A stretch of DNA of 64,000 nucleotides from Bradyrhizobium sp. ISRA464 (GCF_029910095.1 NZ_CP094526.1:5828001-5892000); one strand, 5' to 3'; positions 26,164 through 35,231 are shown, counted from the first letter of the stretch. Numbers and translations are program-made. Notes: generated by a model from the sequence alone, not told the origin.

Positions 26164-27077
26164 TCAGAAGTGGTTTGGCGGTGCCGGCTGAGGTTGAGCG
26201 GCAATTGGCCGCGGCAACAGGTCCAGAGGGCTCGATGTCGCGCAGACCTTGTTGGTAGCGATGCGCAGGTACTTGGCCGTGGTGGCGAGGCTGCGATGAC
26301 CAAGAAGGAGTTGAATGGTCCGCAGATCGGTACCGGATTCGAGGAGATGCACGGCGAAAGCGTGCCGAAGCGAATGCGGGGTGACAGGTTTTGAGAGACC
26401 AGCCAAACGATACGCCTACTGGCAGGCTGCTTCAACCGCGTCTTTCGTGAGCGGCCGATCGTGATGGATGCCGGGGAACAGCCATTCCGGCGGGCGAACG
26501 GCTCTCCAGTAGCTGCGCAGAATTTCGAGCAGCATGGGCGACAGCATCACGTACCGATCTTTGCGACCTTTGCCCTGCTCGACGCGAACAACCATCCGGG
26601 CACTGTCGATGGCGGCGGCCTTCAGGCGAACGGCTTCCGAAATGCGCAAGCCTGCCGCGTAGCAAGTTGTCAGGATCACCCGATGTTTGCCGCAATCCAC
26701 GCAGTTGAGGAAATGCACAACCTCCTCAGGGCTCAAGACGACGGGTAGCTTCTGTGGCTTCTTCGGAGGGGGATGTCTTCTCCAAGGGTCCATTCTTTCT
26801 TGAGCGTAACCTCGTAAAGGAAACGAAACGCCGCGACAGCCGTATGTATCGGGTTGGGGAACAGCTTCCTCTCGTTCGTGAGGTAGATCTGATAGGTCCG
26901 AATGTGCTCGGGGGTCAAAGCATCCGGCGACGTGCGGAAGTAGCGTGCGAAGAGCGATACCTGTTGGAGATACGATGCCTGCGTATGCGGCGATAGATTC
27001 CGCACCTGCATGTCCTCAGTCATCCGTTGTCGAATAACAGTCATGGGAAGCTCCGTTGCGATATGAAAGTGCTGCAA
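26164..27077 (-). pseudogene. Tyrosine recombinase associated with the IS91 element (broken)
   Basis: Many IS91-type elements carry an integrase upstream of the transposase; this one lies 12 bases from the transposase start. The N-terminal part (MQVRNLSPHTQASYLQQV) changes frame near 26780. The middle part (VVLSPEEVVHFLNCVDC, CYAAGLRISEAVRLK) ends in a TAG at 26416-26418 where a Lys codon is expected, and the remainder ([33 protein letters not shown]) continues in the same frame. One frameshift and one nonsense mutation make it non-functional. Confidence 0.87.
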
Positions 27078-27374
27078 GCAGCGCCTCTAGAGTGCCGCAA
27101 TTGAACTTCGTCAGGAATGCAGGAAGAAGATCGCCGGGTGGCACCGAAGCTCGTCACGAGTCACTATCGCGAAGCGGTATAGTCCAAGCTCGGTTGCACT
27201 GAACCGCGGTCCACGAGTCCGGCTATGGAGATGGCACTGCGGCTGGTGAGGCGGAACCGCGAACGCGGTCGTTGCGCTATGCGTCGGACCCTGGACGTTC
27301 AAGGAATGGCTCTGTTGAGCCATATTCCCTATCATCGATGATCGACAGCTCTTTGATTCCCCTGCTTAAGATGG
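27078..27374. other. Intergenic region beyond the IS91 recombinase
   Basis: About 300 bases holding no recognised gene. An imperfect hairpin with TGGCTC and GAGCCA arms around TGTT at about 27307-27322 may be an element end or a terminator. Confidence 0.3.
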
Positions 27375-27716
27375 ATGCCGCAGATGCTCGATCATCCCAA
27401 GAAGACCGCCCAGCTCCTCGGCGCGCTTAAGGCCGCGGCGCCATTTGAAGTAGAATTGACGTCGTCATTAATTGAACATCTCCGAGCCGAAAATGTCATC
27501 GAGGCCGACCAGAAGCGCCACGTCGTCTCGGACCTGTCGTACGCCGGTGACGAGGGCGGTATCGTGTGCCATTTGTCCTGCTCGGAAGAGGACGGAAGAG
27601 CACTCGTTATATCTTTGACCCATGTGCGGGTGTCGCGTTCGATGCCGCTCGCAGCAGCCGTCCTTGATTATCAAAAGCACCGCATGAAGAAGATCAAGAA
27701 GCAGGGTTGGAGGTAG
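27375..27716 (+). CDS. Hypothetical protein, 113 residues
   Basis: Not recognised. It begins MPQMLDHPKKTAQLLGALKAA (an internal Met at 27384 is an alternative start) and ends in a basic tail KHRMKKIKKQGWR. Predicted cytoplasmic, with no membrane segment. It is followed 7 bases later by another small gene, suggesting a two-gene unit. It stands between the IS91 remnant and a serine-recombinase module, so it may be element cargo. Confidence 0.55.
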   Translation: MPQMLDHPKKTAQLLGALKAAAPFEVELTSSLIEHLRAENVIEADQKRHVVSDLSYAGDEGGIVCHLSCSEEDGRALVISLTHVRVSRSMPLAAAVLDYQKHRMKKIKKQGWR

Positions 27717-27723
27717 CAAAGAA

Positions 27724-27960
27724 ATGGCGCATGCAATTATCCGAGGGCGGAATGGTCGCCGACACGAAGTAGACTTTGAAGACTCACCGGTTCGGGTCGA
27801 AGTTCATGCCAGCGAGGAGACTATCGAGATTTTTGTGGAGGCCGACATCGAAACGCACGCGGAAGAACGGCGACGTTTTGCTATAATCAATATCCCCCGC
27901 TACCTATTCAGTGAGGCTACTGCTGCGGCAGCGCGACGCGCAGCAACGAAGAATCGTTGA
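27724..27960 (+). CDS. Hypothetical protein, 78 residues
   Basis: Not recognised. Reads MAHAIIRGRNGRRHEVDFED with a mostly beta-like, acidic middle (VEVHASEETIEIFVEADIE) and an alanine-rich helical C-terminus. A GGAGG ribosome site lies in the end of the preceding gene, supporting co-translation. Confidence 0.55.
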   Translation: MAHAIIRGRNGRRHEVDFEDSPVRVEVHASEETIEIFVEADIETHAEERRRFAIINIPRYLFSEATAAAARRAATKNR

Positions 27961-28035
27961 AACCGCAGACTCTGCGCCGCTTTCCTATCGCGGCCGTGCT
28001 ACGTGCTCCCTACCGCGGCAGCGGTTTAGTCCAAA

Positions 28036-28065
28036 CCTGTCTATGCCGAGTTCGGCATAGGCAGG
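28036..28065. repeat. 30-base palindrome resembling the RIT end core
   Basis: An almost perfect palindrome centred on 28050/28051 with core CTATGCCGAGTTCGGCATAG. Its half-site TATGCCGA is shared with the RIT terminal repeats at 19398 and 24579. It may be a recombinase-binding site, an element end or a transcription hairpin. Confidence 0.6.
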
Positions 28066-28077
28066 TCATGATCAGCG

Positions 28078-28626
28078 TTGCCATGGCCGCGGTGCGGTCC
28101 GCTCCGCGATCCGAGCCCGCGAACAGCCAGGACTTACGTCCCAGCGCCGTTTACCGTTCATTCTGCCCATGTCGGGGAGGATTTTGAGGTCCACTATCGC
28201 TGGCATCCCTATTTTGGCCAGATGGTGAACGTGCGTCGTGTGGAGCAACGCGCGACAGGTCAGTTTTTGCGGATCCGAGCCCCATTGGGCACGGTCATCA
28301 CGATTCCCAGCTGGATGGTAGATCCAATCGCGTGCGCGGAGATGACCTCCGGGCGACCACAAGTTGATCTTGCTGCATTATCAGAGCTGAAGAGACTGGT
28401 CACAGCGCTCGCCATTTCCGCAAACTCCCCGAGCGATCGAGTCGTATGGGAGAACGCCGATGAAGCAGGAGCGCGTAGCTGCACAGATTTCAGTCGGGCA
28501 ACTGAGCCTGATATTCGAGCCGGACAGGCTGGACAGGATGAACGAGGCGGCGCGGGTGAAGGCGTTACTGACGCTCGCCCAAATCCTCATGCAGGCCGCC
28601 GGCCTGGTAGTCGAGGAGCTCGGTGA
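28078..28626 (+). CDS. Accessory protein of a serine-recombinase module (DUF5372-like)
   Basis: The segment APFTVHSAHVGEDFEVHYRW, then HPYFGQMVNVRRVEQRATGQFL, resembles small proteins encoded before large serine recombinases in transposon-like modules. After about residue 125 the sequence becomes low-complexity and overlaps the next small gene in another frame, so the true C-terminus is uncertain and a frameshift near 28460 is possible. Function unknown. Confidence 0.5.
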   Translation: MPWPRCGPLRDPSPRTARTYVPAPFTVHSAHVGEDFEVHYRWHPYFGQMVNVRRVEQRATGQFLRIRAPLGTVITIPSWMVDPIACAEMTSGRPQVDLAALSELKRLVTALAISANSPSDRVVWENADEAGARSCTDFSRATEPDIRAGQAGQDERGGAGEGVTDARPNPHAGRRPGSRGAR

Positions 28627-28639
28627 TGCCCGACACTGA
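28460..28639 (+). CDS. Small accessory protein, 59 residues, before the serine recombinase
   Basis: Reads MKQERVAAQISVGQLSLIFE with a helical remainder (LDRMNEAARVKALLTLAQIL). Its stop overlaps the start of the recombinase gene by 14 bases, so the two are translationally linked. Such short genes are common before this class of recombinase; their role is not known to me. Confidence 0.6.
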   Translation: MKQERVAAQISVGQLSLIFEPDRLDRMNEAARVKALLTLAQILMQAAGLVVEELGDARH

Positions 28640-30695
28640 CCAGATCCCGGAAGCGCTCTTGAAGCGCAAAGCTGTCGTCTATGTGCGGCAGTCAACGCAA
28701 TCCCAGGTGATGGCCAATCTGGAGAGCCAACGGCGACAGTACGATCTTGTGGATATTGCGCGCCGGCACGGCTTCTCCGACGTGGAAGTCATTGATGATG
28801 ACCTCGGCCGTTCGGCGAGTGGAACGGTGGCCCGGCCCGGATTTGATCGGCTGGTCGCATGGTTGTGCGCAGGAGCCGTCGGCGCCGTGATTTGTTTCGA
28901 TGCATCGCGGCTCGCGCGCAACGGCCGCGATTGGCATCATCTGCTTGAGTTGTGCGGGCTTGTTGAAGCGAGGGTGATTGATCACGACGGCATTTATAAT
29001 CCTTGCCTTCCGAACGATCGGCTCTTGCTCGGCATGAAGGGAAGCATAAGCGAGTTTGAGTTGGGCATAATCCGGGCACGGATGCTAGACGCAGCCAGGG
29101 CGAAGGCCCAACGTGGTGAGCTACGCTTATCAGTGCCGTTTGGTTATGTCTGGCATCGCGAAGCCGGTCTGGGCCTGGATGCTGACCTGCGTCTGCAAGA
29201 GGTGATTCGACTTATCTTCACTCGCTTTCGCGAACTTGGTAGCGCTCGCCAGGTGTTGTTGTCGATGAAGGCGGAGCAAATCCACTTCCCCCGACCGGCT
29301 GATGAAGGTCGCATGACAAACTTCGTTTGGCAGCCCATCCGCTACCGCAATGTGATCAGTGTGCTGAAGAATCCGTTCTATGCGGGTGTTTACGTATACG
29401 GCAAAAGCGAGAAGCGAACCGCGATTGTCGAAGGAAGAGCGCGGCGGACCTACGGGCACTACAAACCGGCGGGCACCTGGGATGTGATGATAAAGGATCA
29501 TCACGAAGGGTACATCACCTGGGATGACTACCAGCGCAACCAGAAGCAATTGGCGCTTAACGCCTACGGTCGCCCAGATGGCGCAAAATCAGGCCGGGGC
29601 GGCCAGGCGCTCTTGTCGGGCATTCTGACGTGCGCTCGTTGTGGTCAGCGCCTGAGCGTCAGCTACAGGGGCGGTCGAATCAGCTACCCGGTCTACCGCT
29701 GTGACAAGGGTAGTCTGGCAGGTCGGCTTCGCTGTATGATATTCGGTGCTTCAAAGATCGACGCGGCAGTTGCACGAGAACTGTTACGAGCGGTAGAACC
29801 CATGGCGATCGAGGCCGCGTTCGAGGCGCAGCGCATGCAACGGGAACGCCAAGATGACAAGCGCCGGATCCTTGATCTGGAACTCCAGCAAGCCCGGTAC
29901 GATGCCACGCTTGCTGAGCGCCGCTACGCTGCCTGTGACCCCGATAATCGCCTGATCGCTGCGCAGTTGGAGAAGAACTGGGAATACGCTTTGCGCCGTC
30001 TGCGCGAGCTGGAAAATCGCCAGAATGACCATCAGTCATCCGGCCACGCGGTCGATCCCGGCACCTTTGCCGATCTGGTGGATAACCTGTCCGTAGCCTG
30101 GAAATCCCCTGATGTGACGATGCGCGCGCGCCAGCAGCTACTGCGAGCCTTGATTGTCGACATCATCGCGGACGTCGACGATGCGGTACGCGACGTTGTG
30201 CTCACGATCCATTGGCAGGGTGGGCAGCACTCCGAGCTTCGGATCCGCAAGCCGCGCTCCGGTGAACACGGTTCCTCCACGGCGGAAGATGCCTTGGCTG
30301 TTGTCCGCAGCATGGCCGGGCGCTGGTCTGACGAGCACATCGCCGCCACGCTCAATCGCATGGGCTTGCCCACCGGCATGGGTAAGACCTGGACAGCACA
30401 TCGGGTCAGCTCTATTCGCCGTGTGCGTGGCATCCATGCCTACCGTTCAGCGGAAAAAAACGGCGAATGGCTTACGCAGATCGAGGCCGCAAAAGCGCTC
30501 GGTGTCTCAAGTCATATGATCCGCCGCCTTGTCTCCAGCGGCGTTCTTCCTGCTGTGCAGGTTGTTCCGCGAGCACCCTGTCAGATTCGAGCTGCCGATT
30601 TGGCGTCCGAGGCGGTCAAAACAGCGATTGCCCGAAAGGGTCGCCCGTCTCGCGAAATTGACGCGGACACGCTTCCAATGTTTACAAGCACTTAA
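28626..30695 (+). CDS. Large serine recombinase
   Basis: A 689-residue site-specific recombinase. The resolvase catalytic domain covers about residues 15-160, with the nucleophile Ser in VVYVRQSTQSQ (residue 23) and SISEFELGIIRARM; a recombinase domain follows (VPFGYVWHREAG, VLKNPFYAGVYVYGK), then a zinc ribbon (GILTCARCGQRLS ... YRCDKG), a coiled-coil region (about residues 390-470) and a C-terminal helix-turn-helix (TQIEAAKALGVSSHMIRRLV). It appears intact and could move the module 28078-30695. A GTG at 28623 is an alternative start. Confidence 0.93.
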   Translation: MPDTDQIPEALLKRKAVVYVRQSTQSQVMANLESQRRQYDLVDIARRHGFSDVEVIDDDLGRSASGTVARPGFDRLVAWLCAGAVGAVICFDASRLARNGRDWHHLLELCGLVEARVIDHDGIYNPCLPNDRLLLGMKGSISEFELGIIRARMLDAARAKAQRGELRLSVPFGYVWHREAGLGLDADLRLQEVIRLIFTRFRELGSARQVLLSMKAEQIHFPRPADEGRMTNFVWQPIRYRNVISVLKNPFYAGVYVYGKSEKRTAIVEGRARRTYGHYKPAGTWDVMIKDHHEGYITWDDYQRNQKQLALNAYGRPDGAKSGRGGQALLSGILTCARCGQRLSVSYRGGRISYPVYRCDKGSLAGRLRCMIFGASKIDAAVARELLRAVEPMAIEAAFEAQRMQRERQDDKRRILDLELQQARYDATLAERRYAACDPDNRLIAAQLEKNWEYALRRLRELENRQNDHQSSGHAVDPGTFADLVDNLSVAWKSPDVTMRARQQLLRALIVDIIADVDDAVRDVVLTIHWQGGQHSELRIRKPRSGEHGSSTAEDALAVVRSMAGRWSDEHIAATLNRMGLPTGMGKTWTAHRVSSIRRVRGIHAYRSAEKNGEWLTQIEAAKALGVSSHMIRRLVSSGVLPAVQVVPRAPCQIRAADLASEAVKTAIARKGRPSREIDADTLPMFTST

Positions 30696-30725
30696 AGAAG
30701 GGGCGCACAATGACTCAAGGCTTGC

Positions 30726-30980
30726 AAATCCGCGCAAGGCGCGTTCGGCCGCGTTGTTGCTAAGGCAGACCCTGCCGTCGTCGATAAAGCGGACAAATCG
30801 GTCCCAACGCTTGAGCATGTAGTTGATCGGTTCGGCGACCGAGGCTGATTACGAGACGCGGGAGCGCTGTTCGCGCAGCCATGCTCCCAGCTCCACCAGG
30901 AGCGGCACGCTTCTCTCCTTGCGGATGCGGAGCCTCGCCAACAGCGTGCGGCCGGACGCGGCCGAGATTGTCTCGATCCA
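30726..30980 (-). pseudogene. IS66 transposase (TnpC) internal fragment with premature stop
   Basis: Translated minus strand reads RLRIRKERSVPLLVELGAWL, then a TAA, then SVAEPINYMLKRWDRFVRF, and LSNNAAERALRG, matching the catalytic region of IS66 TnpC. It ends abruptly about 30 bases from the recombinase stop, which suggests that the serine-recombinase module inserted here. Confidence 0.8.
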
Positions 30981-30986
30981 CCGCCA

Positions 30987-31265
30987 TTGGTCAGGAGCGT
31001 CAACTGGTTGCTGTGCGTGACAAAGCCGCGACCGAGCTCGGCGCAATCGAACAGCTGGCGCAGGTCGTCGACCGAACAGGGACTCGTTGCTGGCGAGCAA
31101 TTCAAGTGCGCTACCCCCGCCTCGGCGGTAAAGTACGCGAAGCAGCTGTGGAAAGTATTCGGTTACGCCGACGCCACCGCAATCGTTCGCACCGGATATC
31201 CGGAAACCAAAACCACCATTCTGAGGACGTATGGCGTGGTGCCGAACGACCCGAGTCATGGGTAA
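30987..31265 (+). pseudogene. C-terminal part of an unrecognised gene next to IS66
   Basis: The last 46 codons (AVKYAKQLWKVFGYADATAI, RTGYPETKTTILRTYGVVP) look protein-like, while the upstream part overlaps IS66 debris. The stop lies 6 bases before the next start, so this is probably the tail of the first gene of a two-gene unit whose front was removed by IS66. Confidence 0.4.
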
Positions 31266-31271
31266 GGAAAC

Positions 31272-31580
31272 ATGGCGACTTTCCAGGGACATATCTTCTC
31301 AGACGAGCTCGGCTCGTCTGTCCACGTTCTTCGGGCGGTCTTGGACGCCCTGCCCGACGCTTCCCACTACGACATCATGCAAGGCGCAGAACCCTACTAT
31401 ACGGATGCGCGCAACTTCGAACCGATTGAAGCCGCCCGTGCGCGGGAAAAGGCCGAGTTGCTTATCCCGTTTGCACCGGTAGTAACCATATCTAGCGGTA
31501 TCGATCGAGGTTTTGGCGGAGTCGTGTTGAGATCCGCGGATGGCGAGAGAAGCCGTCTTCCCGGCGCGCTGGAAGCATGA
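31272..31580 (+). CDS. Hypothetical protein, probably truncated by IS1595
   Basis: Begins MATFQGHIFSDELGSSVHVL with an AAGGAA ribosome site. A regular amphipathic pattern continues through PYYTDARNFEPIEAARAREK. The last about 25 residues are encoded by the left end of the IS1595 element, so the native C-terminus appears lost. Family not recognised. Confidence 0.45.
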   Translation: MATFQGHIFSDELGSSVHVLRAVLDALPDASHYDIMQGAEPYYTDARNFEPIEAARAREKAELLIPFAPVVTISSGIDRGFGGVVLRSADGERSRLPGALEA

Positions 31581-32719
31581 TCGACCGCCCTCGATCGAGG
31601 GGTTCATGACCGACTTCCACGACGATTACGCTTGCGCCGAGCACCTTGCCCGCAACCGATGGCCCGACGGCTCCGTCTGCCCGCACCACACATCCAGGAA
31701 GGGCTGGCGGCTGGAAGCCAAGCCGTGGGTCTGGGAATGCGCCGGAAAGGGCGCCGATCAAACCTGCCGACGCCAAACGTCGGTGATCGTCCGGCACCGT
31801 CATGCACGGCACCCACCTGCCGCTCCGGACCTGGTTCATCGCGGCGTATCTGGTGGCGACGCACTCGAATTCGATCTCGGCGCTCCAGCTCCAGGCCAAG
31901 CTCGGCCTCGGTTCGTACAAGACCGCCTGGCTGCTGCTGCACAAACTACGCCGGGCCATGGTCAACCCGCACCGCACTCCGTTGCGGGGCGATATCGAGA
32001 TCGACGAGAGCAGTATCCCCTATCGAACGCTCGACGATCCGCTCGAGGGCGGTCACGGCAAGAGCCTGGTCGGCAAGATCTTCATCATCGGCGCGGTCGA
32101 GAAACGTGAAGGCCGGACCTCCGGCCGCATCAGGCTGGCCAAGCTGACGGAGGACAAACGGCGCTACATCCAGCCGTTTGTCGTTGCGAACACGGCCCCC
32201 GGATGCGCCATCTACACAGACGCGAACCGTTCCTATGAGGGCATTGCCGATCGGAAGCATTTCCCGAGCAACCTCAGCGCAAAGAATGCGTTGCCCGCCC
32301 ACATCAAGTTCGAGCGCATCCATCGTGTCTTCTCGAACCTGAAGCGTTGGGGCCTCGGGACGTTCCACGGCTTCCGCGAAAAGCACCTCGACGCGTATCT
32401 TCATGAGTTCGAGTTTCGCTGGAATCGGCGATGCAATTTTCAGGCGTCCCTCAATGTACTGCTCGGCATCGGACAGTCCCTGCCGCGATTGACCTACCGG
32501 GACATCGTGGGCGACACCAGCGCGCGGCGGCAGGCCCACAAGAAGCGGGTTCTGGGGATGGTTTCTCCGGAGCGCCACGAAGCCGCCCGGCATCTCGCCA
32601 GGGCCAGGAAGATCGACATTCTCGATGCGCTCGATCTGGTCGGCCCCCGCCTGGTCGGAACGGCCATACGAGAGGCGTCGATCGGAACGGCCGGTGCTGG
32701 CGCCGCGCAGGCGCGGTGA
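31540..32719 (+). pseudogene. IS1595-family transposase (frameshifted)
   Basis: The N-terminal zinc-ribbon part (DYACAEHLARNRWPDGSVCP, KPWVWECAGKG) lies in one frame and the DDE-type catalytic part from about 31802 in another (LPLRTWFIAAYLVATHS, LQAKLGLGSYKTAWLLLHKL, EIDESS, IYTDANRSYEGI). The break lies around 31770-31802. The first zinc-ribbon site reads CPHH where CPxC is expected, a further sign of decay. Element ends probably lie near 31505 and 32810 but were not resolved. Confidence 0.87.
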
Positions 32720-32813
32720 AGAGCGCTTCACCGCGCACTATCGGCATCCGCCGCGACCGCCGACGATTGAGATTGATCGGCGGACTGCATAGCCGCTCGG
32801 CTTCCTAGACGTC

Positions 32814-33416
32814 TTACCGATTGCCTGGCACCCAGGAGCTTCCAATCGCCGCAGGTTCGTCGACGCCGTCTGGCAGATCGGTAAACGCGCGCGCGTTGGC
32901 AGGACGTCTGTCGGGTTTTGAAGGGTGCGTCATCTCGTGGATGATCTTGTCGGCGGAATCGATGATGCCGACCCGTTCAAGCCCCCTGAGCATTCCGACC
33001 GTTGAAAGCAGATGAAGATTTGGCGGCTTGTTGAAGACGCGAACGCCCGCATCTTCAAACAGAATGGCCACCGGCTCGCCCGTCGCCACGTATTTGGACA
33101 TACCATCGTCTGAGGTCATGAAATCGACGATGGCGAGTTCACCCGCATTTTTCTTTGGCCTTCCGCCAGCTTTCCGCTTTGCGCGCGCTTCGGATCCAAT
33201 GTCGGTATTCTCGATGACGAACGGCGGCTGGTGACCGTCGATGAAGGCTTTGACGTCCTTGTCCTTCGGATAGGACGTATCGCTCGTCAGTTCATCGTAG
33301 ACTGCGTCCACCACAACCAAGCGCATGTCGAGCGCCAACAATAGGTCCAGGCGATCTGCGACCCACAGACTGTTGAATGGCCCGGCATCCGGAATGATAA
33401 CGGTGCAGCGCTTCAC
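32814..33416 (-). CDS. PIN-domain toxin-like protein
   Basis: A 200-residue protein with a PIN-like nuclease fold: the N-terminal acidic strand VIIPDAGPFNSLWVADRL supplies the first metal-binding Asp, then LVVVDAVYDELTS and AGELAIVDFMTS with acidic residues. It is longer than a typical VapC. The GTG start at 33416 overlaps the antitoxin stop as GTGA, the classical toxin-antitoxin arrangement. Likely RNase toxin restrained by its partner; the target is unknown. Confidence 0.75.
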   Translation of the reverse strand: MKRCTVIIPDAGPFNSLWVADRLDLLLALDMRLVVVDAVYDELTSDTSYPKDKDVKAFIDGHQPPFVIENTDIGSEARAKRKAGGRPKKNAGELAIVDFMTSDDGMSKYVATGEPVAILFEDAGVRVFNKPPNLHLLSTVGMLRGLERVGIIDSADKIIHEMTHPSKPDRRPANARAFTDLPDGVDEPAAIGSSWVPGNR

Positions 33417-33745
33417 GATTGCCTCCAGAGCTTCGTGAAGGTCGTCGCCTGGTTCTCGATTTCATGCGGCGGTGCCGACGGCATCGGCAAATCCGCATCC
33501 CCCAGCGCAACAAGAAGCTCCGCATAATCGCGCAGCCCCAGCATCCGAATGGCCTCGCTTCTGGACAACTGCCCCTGCGAGTAAGCGAGAAGCGGATCGT
33601 CCGCGATTGGATTCTCGCCCGACGACGTGACTGCCTCGAGATGTGAGCGGATGATCGCGGTCATGGTCGTGCCGTGCTCGGCGGCATAGGCCTTGGCCCG
33701 CGACACCAGCTTATCGGGCAAATTCAAAGTGGTGTTTCTCTGCAT
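33413..33745 (-). CDS. Antitoxin-like protein (ribbon-helix-helix type)
   Basis: A 110-residue protein. MQRNTTLNLPDKLVSRAKAY followed by AAEHGTTMTAIIRSHLEA is a ribbon-helix-helix DNA-binding domain, as in VapB-type antitoxins. The C-terminal half (LGLRDYAELLVALGDADLP) probably binds the toxin. The start at 33745 is preferred over 33760. A perfect palindrome sits just upstream, consistent with autoregulation. Confidence 0.78.
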   Translation of the reverse strand: MQRNTTLNLPDKLVSRAKAYAAEHGTTMTAIIRSHLEAVTSSGENPIADDPLLAYSQGQLSRSEAIRMLGLRDYAELLVALGDADLPMPSAPPHEIENQATTFTKLWRQS

Positions 33746-33755
33746 GCCACGTCTC

Positions 33756-33769
33756 CACATATATATGTG
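33756..33769. promoter_or_regulatory. Palindromic operator candidate of the toxin-antitoxin pair
   Basis: The 14-base perfect palindrome CACATATATATGTG lies 11 bases upstream of the antitoxin ATG. Ribbon-helix-helix antitoxins usually repress their own operon by binding such sites, and the AT-rich core could also include the promoter -10 region. Confidence 0.65.
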
Positions 33770-34394
33770 AACATCGGGAATTTATCCAGATTCCGTAACG
33801 ATTTCAATCACTATTTCATTCCGCTAAGGCAGGTGAATGCTCATTCAAAGGCGACCGAAGTGACGAGCCCATGAAAATCCCGCGCTGTTCGTCCGCCAGA
33901 TGTGGCTCCAGTCTCGACGACGACTTCGACTACGGGGCTGACGATGGGGCGCTCGACCCCAAGCCATAACCATCGGCGGTTCCCGCTTCTCTGATCAGCG
34001 GCTTGTTTCCATCTATCGCCGCACGCGCCATCATCGATGTGCATAAAGCCATCGGAGAATTAGATGCGGTGGGACCTGTCCTCACGAATCCTACGACCTG
34101 CAGTCCCTTCATCGCCCCTACGCGAGGGGAATGGCACCGTCAAACACTACGTGTGGTGTACCCCTGAGCAAACGGGATAAGCAGTTAGGCCGACTAGGAC
34201 GAATACTGGTTCGCGAACAGGTATACGTTCGAATGGAAGGACTTCTGCGCGCAGCTGCAGTTCACCTCATTGGTCACCTTGACCTTCTCGGTCGACCGAT
34301 GAAATGAAAGAACGATAGCCGGATGGGAGTTTGAATACTGGGAACACCGTTACATCAGAGCGCGAAGACGCCGAGACGCCTGGCACCGGGCCTA
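33770..34394. other. Intergenic region, 625 bases, no gene recognised
   Basis: Short frames on both strands show no family likeness. The left end should hold the toxin-antitoxin promoter; the right end contains the undefined start of the membrane protein at 34395. Confidence 0.35.
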
Positions 34395-35141
34395 TTGTTG
34401 CTGTGTGCGTTCACGATTCTTGGCTTCAGCGGGCTGTACGTGGTGGGCGATTTGTCGAGATATCAGGAAGCTATCTCAAAAAGTGAGGGCCATGTTGCCA
34501 TGCGCGGCGTGAGCAATCCTGAACAACTGGATCAAGCGCTAAAGCAACATCCCTCAAACGTGATTTTGAAAATGATCGCACTGGCAAGTCTGGATGCGAC
34601 CGAGATGGATGCTGCCGCTCGAAGGCTATTAACCGGCGCCGAGCAAAAGGATCTTCCGAAAGCAATCGATCTAGCTTCCAGTCGCAGTGATCTAGACGCA
34701 CTTCTTCGCGATCTGAAAGCCGCCGAGGGTAGTATCGCTACCTTTGAGCCCCGCTACATCGCTCTGGTCAATTCCAAGCGCGACAAACTGGAAGGCGAGG
34801 CTCGCTCACTCCGTGTTGGAAACGATACAATTCGCAGATTCATGAGCATGGTCGATGCGCAGCACACCGAAATAATTGCCGTAGCTGCCAAGTTGGCGGC
34901 CGCGCACGCCGAATATTACAAGGCTTATGACAAGTGTGTGACGCTCCTGCTGAGGGAGTTTGGCATCTACAAAGTGAAAGATGGTCAGTTCGTATTTCCG
35001 TTTCAATTGACTGCAGACAACTACAATCGTGCAGCGGCGGCAATGATGGCTGCCACAAAACGCATTGCCGAGTTGGACGATGAAATGACCGCCCTGGGTC
35101 CGTCCCAGCTGAACAGATGGAAGGCCTTCGTTGAACAATAA
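34395..35141 (+). CDS. Membrane-anchored hypothetical protein with helical domain
   Basis: About 248 residues: one N-terminal transmembrane segment (LLLLCAFTILGFSGLYVVG) followed by a long, mostly helical extracytoplasmic or cytoplasmic domain with heptad-like patterns (ARSLRVGNDTIRRFMSMV). Family not recognised. The annotated TTG start falls inside the hydrophobic segment; the frame stays open upstream to 34335 and encodes KTPRRLAPG, a plausible positive N-terminal flank, but without ATG, GTG or TTG. A CTG start near 34338 or a damaged N-terminus is possible. Confidence 0.5.
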   Translation: MLLCAFTILGFSGLYVVGDLSRYQEAISKSEGHVAMRGVSNPEQLDQALKQHPSNVILKMIALASLDATEMDAAARRLLTGAEQKDLPKAIDLASSRSDLDALLRDLKAAEGSIATFEPRYIALVNSKRDKLEGEARSLRVGNDTIRRFMSMVDAQHTEIIAVAAKLAAAHAEYYKAYDKCVTLLLREFGIYKVKDGQFVFPFQLTADNYNRAAAAMMAATKRIAELDDEMTALGPSQLNRWKAFVEQ

Positions 35142-35231
35142 TTGAGACGAAAGGCAGCGCTGCTGGCCCACCAATCAGTGCGATCTATCCGCCGACGCGC
35201 TTCACGGCACGGGAGACCAGCTGCCTGGCAC

